The notes under the pieces are model-generated. The model saw only the letters and a program-made list of their open reading frames with translations, ran no database searches and was not told the origin of the DNA. 64,000 bases of DNA. It comes from Ilyonectria destructans. Taxonomy: Eukaryota > Ascomycota > Sordariomycetes > Hypocreales > Nectriaceae. The stretch covers positions 1,116,001-1,180,000 of the forward strand of contig JAHEWK010000014.1 in the NCBI GenBank assembly GCA_020740775.1. The letters are read 5' to 3'. A program made the translations under genes and the position numbers. Shown here one piece after another: positions 59,267 through 64,000 of the stretch. The stretch's first letter is position 1, and each line of letters starts with the position of its first letter.

Positions 59267-59504
59267 TCGATCAAGTACCAAGACGGTGTAAAATACTGTG
59301 CCATAAGTCATACATTTAGATTGGGGATTAGACCCCGGACTGTTCGTCACATGGCATGTACACATATTGGTGAAGACTTTTGATCTATTTTCCTCAGACC
59401 TCGTCTCCCATGATCAGAACCCTAACCTGTAATGCCGATGCAAGCAAGCCGATTTGACTCCTCGTGCCGAAATATGACTTCGTTTCCTTCCCAGAGCTCC
59501 GTTT

Positions 59505-59999
59505 TTAAGATCGGGGCTTCTCCTTCTTCTCCTTCCACAGAGCGAGCAGACCGACACCAGAGACCTTGACGACCTTGAATCGCACACCGGGAATATCACC
59601 CTTGGCCTTGCCCTTGCGACCGAAACCAGCCAGGAGGACCTCGTCGTTCTCGTCCACGAAGTTGAGGCAACCGTCATTGGGGACTGCAAGCACTCATTAG
59701 TATTTGGTCGTCGATGCGTGGTCATTGGGGGTTCTCGTACCGAAAGCAGTGACCTTCTTGCCGTTCTTGATCAACTGGACTCGGACACACTTTCGGATGG
59801 CGGAGTTGGGCTGCTTGGCCTCGACACCGACCTTCTCGAGGACGATGCCCTTGGCGTGCGAGGAGCCACCGAAGGGAGAGGACTTAAAGGCAGTGCCCAG
59901 GGCACGCTTCTTGTAGGCAAGGTCGGCCCATTTCTGGTCCTTTCGGTTCGTTCGCAGCTTTCGCGCGGCGTTAAGACCACGTGGTTTGCCTCCAGCCAT
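59505..59999 (-). CDS. RPS23: 40S ribosomal protein S23 (uS12)
   Basis: Decoding-centre protein of the small ribosomal subunit. Exons 59999-59741 and 59683-59505 give 145 aa, the exact family length. Sequence is near-invariant: [80 protein letters not shown]. The PNSA motif (target of prolyl 3-hydroxylase Ofd1/Tpa1) is present. An intron lies after TAF, and a 5'-UTR intron upstream of the ATG is likely. Its upstream region carries CACGTG at 60239-60244. Confidence 0.98.
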
Positions 60000-60412
60000 T
60001 TTTGCTATGTGTCGTTAGTTGGATGTCGAGGATCGTAGACGGCCACAATGGGTTCGGCAGATGGAATGGGTTGAAGGAGCACCTACCGACTTATCTGTGT
60101 ATCGCGACGACGGTTGGTGATGTGATTTAGCGGAGACAACGAAAAGTTGGAATGTCGGCCAACGAAAATTGTAGGTAGGGTTTGAAGGCCCTAGAGAGGG
60201 TGCTGGGGCAAGTTGTGGGGGGAAACCACATGACGTGTCACGTGCAGAATCGAACCACCACACATTGCCCCACCAGACTCTTAGCGTTAGTTTAGCGGGT
60301 TCCACCGAGGACTTGGCTGGAGCTCATGGCATGTCCAATGAGGCGACGGTAGGAAGCTCCTGAGTTCAACAGTATTCCCGTCATCTACATCGTGGAAGAC
60401 GAACAGTTGACC
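60000..60412. other. Bidirectional promoter of RPS23 and the gene at 60413
   Basis: 410 bp between divergent genes, with CACGTG at 60239-60244 next to tgacgtg. No gene in it. Confidence 0.55.
60239..60244. promoter_or_regulatory. CACGTG E-box upstream of RPS23
   Basis: Palindromic CACGTG about 240 bp upstream of the RPS23 start, next to TGACGTG. Such boxes bind Cbf1/bHLH factors; role inferred. Confidence 0.3.
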
Positions 60413-61234
60413 ATGTCTCAAAATCCTCGACCACAAAGCAGGCAGCGTGATCCACCTCCCGCCCTGTTTCTTCATCCATCGCCAAATGTGTCCAATATCT
60501 CACTTCCCGGTGTCCCAGCACCAGGGGCTGCATTCCCAGGTCATTCAAGCTTGAACCGCACCAACCTCGAACGCACCCCCTCAAACCGGTCCGGCACCGT
60601 CGTGTCCCCTCATTTGCAGCGACCAGGCCGTAGGTTCCTTGCGGAGGAGAGCACGCGCAGTGCTGACAGGACGGATGCCCTGTGGGCGGAAATGCAAGCA
60701 ACTCTGGAAGAGGTGGAGTTGTCGGCGACTGGCGGAACTCACGTATTTGGCGCGGAACATGATCGCAAGTTGGCGGATCTACGAGCCGCCCAAATTGCAT
60801 TGGCTCAAGCCTGGGCCAGGAGCGAAGCTGACGAGGCGATCGAGACTGGACACCGGGATCTCGGTACTTCCGCCGCCGGTGACGAAGTTCGCAACTTGAA
60901 AGGCGCTTTGGGAGACACGTCAAAGTCTGGCGTTGCTGAAGGGACTGAAGCTGGAAAGAGCACAGCTGGTACCGGTAGTATCCCTCGCCCTGGGAGCAGT
61001 GGGACAGGTGTTGAGGGACTGGGCGCCAAACTGGAGGAGGAGACAGAAGTGGATATCCTCCTCGCCAGAAAGCGACGTGAAGCGAATGACAGATACTTCC
61101 AACGAGTCAACCAGGGAGTCATTGATGTCGTCACTAGGCTGGAGGATGTTGCGGTCGCTATGCGTGCCGTTGAGCAAGAAAGCAAGGATGTATGGAGCGA
61201 CCACGATAGCATCGCAGGGATCGCCAGAGGATGA
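60413..61234 (+). CDS. Uncharacterised fungal protein with C-terminal coiled coil
   Basis: Single exon, 273 aa from ATG 60413 (MSQNPRPQSRQRDPPPALFL); the frame is open further upstream but has no ATG. Not recognised as a named family. N-terminal ~85 residues are Pro/Ser/Asn-rich with LERTPSNRSGTVVSPHLQRP, a likely phosphorylated linker. Residues ~85-140 are helical (TDALWAEMQATLEEVELSA, DLRAAQIALAQAWARSEADE). A Gly/Ser/Thr linker follows, then a C-terminal coiled coil (VDILLARKRREANDRYFQRV, VVTRLEDVAVAMRAVEQES). The two-helix layout resembles small adaptor subunits such as those of lysosome/vacuole or kinetochore complexes, but I cannot place it. Divergent from RPS23. Confidence 0.78.
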   Translation: MSQNPRPQSRQRDPPPALFLHPSPNVSNISLPGVPAPGAAFPGHSSLNRTNLERTPSNRSGTVVSPHLQRPGRRFLAEESTRSADRTDALWAEMQATLEEVELSATGGTHVFGAEHDRKLADLRAAQIALAQAWARSEADEAIETGHRDLGTSAAGDEVRNLKGALGDTSKSGVAEGTEAGKSTAGTGSIPRPGSSGTGVEGLGAKLEEETEVDILLARKRREANDRYFQRVNQGVIDVVTRLEDVAVAMRAVEQESKDVWSDHDSIAGIARG

Positions 61235-61664
61235 AAATTCCGGTTTAGGAAAATTTGTTACTTTCACATTCAGCTCGGCGTTTGGGGCAAGTCTTCCTAT
61301 CTGGTTTAATAAAGTCTTCGGGGTCTGTGTTCAGCCTCATTAATACCATGTTGTGTAGATAACACAGATTTCATGTGGTTTCTTAGGTGACAAGGTGAAT
61401 TATTTGAGTGTCCCATGTTGGAAATACCATGACTTGGTAGGAGAATGTTCGATACACCTAAAACATTTGGCGTCATGGTTAACAGCAAGAACCCACAGCA
61501 TTCGATCTATCTCCTGGGTTGATGGATCCTCTGTCATCCTGGACTCCACTCGCCGACCCAGGCTTCCCAAGTCGGGCAACCACAGCTGGCTCAACGACTG
61601 GGCGTGGATACTGCAGACTAGGTACCGAGCGGAGCAAAAAGAAAGGATTGGTAGTTGAAGCATT
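61235..61664. other. Intergenic upstream of the first tRNA gene
   Basis: 430 bp holding the 3' end of the 60413 gene; nothing else seen. Confidence 0.4.
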
Positions 61665-61752
61665 GCGGCCATGGGGAGTCGAACCCCAATCTATCGCTAA
61701 CAATCCACTGTTAGATGGAAGGCGATAATGCTAACCGTTACACCATGGTCGC
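61665..61752 (-). tRNA. tRNA-Gly(UCC) with a ~16-nt intron, copy 1
   Basis: 88-nt cloverleaf on the minus strand: D-arm GGTGTAACGGTTAGC, anticodon stem ATCGC/GCGAT with loop CTTCCA, then an intron before the 3' stem, T-arm TGGGGTTCGACTCCCCA. Anticodon UCC reads GGA. The intron lies one base 3' of the anticodon, the canonical site. Odd: acceptor-stem pair 4:69 is A:C (GCGACCA with TGGCCGC), a mismatch. Discriminator base is A, as in Gly tRNAs. Confidence 0.85.
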
Positions 61753-62232
61753 TGACTAATTGATGGAAGAGATGACTCTATTCGGGGTCAATAGGTCTGC
61801 GAGACACAAAGTGGCAAAGAGTGATAAACGCCAATCATTCCGACGGCGAGAATATTGAGATGGGAAGGTGTTCAAGAAATGCGTACTAACGCCAGTATAT
61901 CCCTCTTAATCACACTAAGAAGGTTTCTTTAAGACTTCAGTTAAAACGAATGTGCTAGTCATTAAGCTAAGGAAAAGTTGTCTGTACTACGAAAGCTTGC
62001 ATAGCATTGCAGGCCGAACACAAATATATATATCAGAAGTCGCGAGAGGACGTGGGTCTGAGCGGGAATATGCAAAAGATATTAGGAGCTACTGTCTCAG
62101 ACTCACAAAAAAATCATTGCGCGACATCACTGGAGGACAACTCAGATATAGAACAGAGATTTGGAATGCAGCTCCATCAATGAGGGAAATAATCTCGACA
62201 CGCAAAAAAGAAATCTGGTGTTATATCGCATT
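61753..62232. other. Intergenic between the two tRNA-Gly genes
   Basis: 480 bp. It resembles no gene; the short frame at 61952-62281 overlaps the second tRNA and is not called. Confidence 0.4.
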
Positions 62233-62320
62233 GCGACCATCGGGAGTCGAACCCGAATCTATCGCTAGCACTCCACGGTGAGATGGAAGGCGATAATGCT
62301 AACCGTTACACCATGGCCGC
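62233..62320 (-). tRNA. tRNA-Gly(UCC) with a ~16-nt intron, copy 2
   Basis: Same structure as the gene at 61665-61752. Acceptor stem GCGGCCA/TGGTCGC with a G:U wobble at pair 4:69, T-arm TCGGGTTCGACTCCCGA, anticodon UCC at 62285-62287, followed by an intron before GCGAT. D-arm and anticodon stem match the first copy exactly; intron and T-stem differ. Confidence 0.88.
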
Positions 62321-62968
62321 TTATTCCTGAGTATGAAAATCTAGCTCCAGTGTGGCACTAGATACTCTTGGGCGCTTACACAACCCTCATTACTCCACAA
62401 TCTTTCCGTAATATTCCCCGCATTCAGCTTCCGTGTGGTCAAATTAACAAGGGAGGAGGAACCAAGGTAGTGGAGACGTCCCGCCCACCGAGATCCATCG
62501 CATCTATCCGCATTTATTAGGTTGGAATGCGAGGCGGCATGCTCTCGGCGAGACCGCACTTAAAGGTCGCACGCACTTTGGTTCATGGGTGGTGCCACAA
62601 CTGGAAAAGGACTGATCAGGCACCCGTGTAACTTAATGCATTAGTCCCTTCATGGTTGGGTGGCGTGCCTGAAAGGGAGCGGTTATTCCTCGGGTGCCTC
62701 GGTTTCCGCGTGACAATGCGTCCAGTGGACAGACCCGTGCCTTCGCTTCCGCTGCCCAGTGCCCGTTGCCAGCCTTTACCTGATCGCATGCGACCTTGAC
62801 TCAGGCACCCTCAACTTGCGTTCCCCAACGACGTCCATATAACACACACCCTATTCGCTCCGTGATTCAACACCCCATCCGACTCGCTTCACCGACAATC
62901 AACACGACAGTCATCGGAACCATCGCAACTACTGCAGTCACCCTTGTCGCCAGACCCCTTTGATCACC
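62321..62968. other. Intergenic: promoter of the I9-like inhibitor gene
   Basis: 650 bp upstream of the gene at 62969, ending in a CT-rich leader. No gene seen. Confidence 0.45.
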
Positions 62969-63322
62969 ATGAAGCCCTTCACCATCCTCGCCGCGACTCT
63001 CGCCATCCTCCCCGGCGCTCTTGCCGTTGACCAAAAGAAGTCGGTTATCGTCTGGTTTGAGGACGAATCTACACCTGACTCCGCCATCAACGACGCCAAG
63101 CAGTCCATCCTCGATGCCGGTGGCAAGATTACCCACATCTACAGCCTCATCAAGTACGCCCATCCCTCCCAACGGATATGGCGTCTGCCATGAATAGTTT
63201 GCTGACTGACCTTCAGGGGATTCGCTGCCATCTCGACAGAGAAGGCGCTGGAGCAGGTTCAGACCTGGGGCAACAAATACGAAGTCCACATTGAGGATGA
63301 CGAGGTCGTCTCTACGAACTGA
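62969..63322 (+). CDS. Secreted peptidase-inhibitor-I9-like small protein
   Basis: Exons 62969-63153 and 63217-63322 give 96 aa. Signal peptide ~1-19 (MKPFTILAATLAILPGALA). Mature part is one I9 (subtilisin propeptide-like) ferredoxin-type domain: KSVIVWFEDESTPDSAINDA, ILDAGGKITHIYSLIKGFAA, ALEQVQTWGNKYEVHIEDDE. It resembles yeast Pbi2 and stand-alone propeptide inhibitors of subtilases, but unlike Pbi2 it has a secretion signal. No protease domain follows, so it is not a truncated subtilase. A role in inhibiting extracellular or vacuolar serine proteases is inferred. Confidence 0.85.
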
Positions 63323-64000
63323 TGCCACGGAGACATGAACAAACAAACCGGCGATTATTTCGAATTCGATGGAGCGCGGCCTGGGAATTGACAACTGCCA
63401 CTTTGGCGGCCAGAACTGTTCGGCGTTTAGAGACAAGTTCCTCAACAGGGAGCGAAGGAAGGGGAAACACTCGTTATCAGAGCTTGAGTTTGTTTGAACT
63501 CAGAAAGAGCAGTGCCGCACGGGCTGGATCGGTCGCGGAATCATTGCGTTGTGCACATATCTCACCCTGTATTCGTAGAGAGTCAAAACTTGAGACCCTA
63601 CGCTTTCCGCTACCAAAATTCTCGTGATGATGTCCAAGGTTTATGGCTTGCCAGATCTCCAACGTGCTACAGACAGCATTGTGGCTCTTATGTGAAGACA
63701 TACGTCGACTACATGAATCTTCCGAAGGGAGATAAGTCCTTTACTATGATCTCCTGGTCGAAGCGGGTGCACGAGACTGCCTCGCAGGCCTGGGCGCAAT
63801 GCGAAGCAGGTTTGGGGGGGGGGCCGGTGATGTCACCAGTTGTTTTGCCAGCAGTCAGCTCGCGGTTCTTCAGTGCCTCCGGCTTTTCTCCCGAGCCAAA
63901 GCCAAAGAACTCAACAGGACAGAACCCTTCCAACTGTCTCACTTTAGTGCATGACTCGGTTCGAGTGTTCCGTCAAGTGCATTCAGGACTTTGGGAACGT
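63323..64000. other. 3' end of window, no gene called
   Basis: 680 bp after the I9-like gene. The minus-strand frame at 63709-63942 has no recognisable family and could be part of a gene beyond the window edge. A run of G lies at about 63814-63823. Confidence 0.4.

Noticed and set aside
63709..63942. 77-aa minus-strand frame near the window end
   Set aside because: Starts with Met and is open, but shows no domain, no splice context and no homology I recognise; left unannotated.

Overview
The window is nuclear DNA of a filamentous ascomycete, most likely a Sordariomycete close to Hypocreales. The evidence is short introns (about 50-60 nt) with GT..CTAAC/CTGAC..YAG signals, moderately GC-rich genes, fungal-only gene families (HET-ankyrin, Pkh-type kinase, Swp73, Rav1, Bet4) and a repeat element damaged by C-to-T changes in CpA context, the mark of repeat-induced point mutation (RIP). 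I see no operons, CRISPR arrays, phage or plasmid features.

Layout. 1-16.1 kb: 3' part of USO1 (+), PRMT3-type arginine methyltransferase (+), OPT oligopeptide transporter (-), RAV1 of the RAVE complex (-), SFI1 spindle-pole protein (-). 16.6-20.9 kb: a complete, RIP-killed Mutator-like (MULE) DNA transposon of 4,268 bp with 90-bp terminal inverted repeats and a perfect 9-bp target-site duplication, inserted in the divergent promoter between SFI1 and a small twin-CX9C gene resembling complex I assembly factor NDUFAF8. 21.4-33 kb: cytosolic isoleucyl-tRNA synthetase (-), Hym1/Mo25 scaffold (+), Swp73/BAF60 SWI/SNF subunit (-), PDK1/Pkh kinase (-). 33-40 kb: gene-poor, with two proteins I cannot assign (+) and a short internal telomere-like tract in AT-rich DNA. 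40-46 kb: Syn8-type SNARE (+), Ama1-type APC/C activator (-), secreted GH18 chitinase (-). 47.7-53 kb: Rab geranylgeranyltransferase alpha subunit Bet4 (+), HET-domain/ankyrin protein (+). 53-64 kb: large JmjC + 4CXXC_R1 zinc-finger + AT-hook protein (-), COQ2 (+), ribosomal protein uS12/RPS23 (-), an unassigned coiled-coil protein (+), two intron-containing tRNA-Gly(UCC) genes (-), and a secreted peptidase-inhibitor-I9-like protein (+).

The genes are mostly single-copy housekeeping functions: membrane traffic (USO1, SYN8, BET4, RAV1), translation (IleRS, RPS23, tRNAs), chromatin (PRMT3, SWP73, JmjC), cell-cycle and signalling (SFI1, AMA1, HYM1, PKH) and mitochondria (COQ2, NDUFAF8-like). They do not form one pathway. 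The accessory content is the MULE, the HET-ankyrin gene, the chitinase and the I9-like inhibitor. Exon joins were derived by hand from splice signals and reading frame; most give lengths divisible by three with family motifs running across the joins. Uncertain joins are flagged in the entries.
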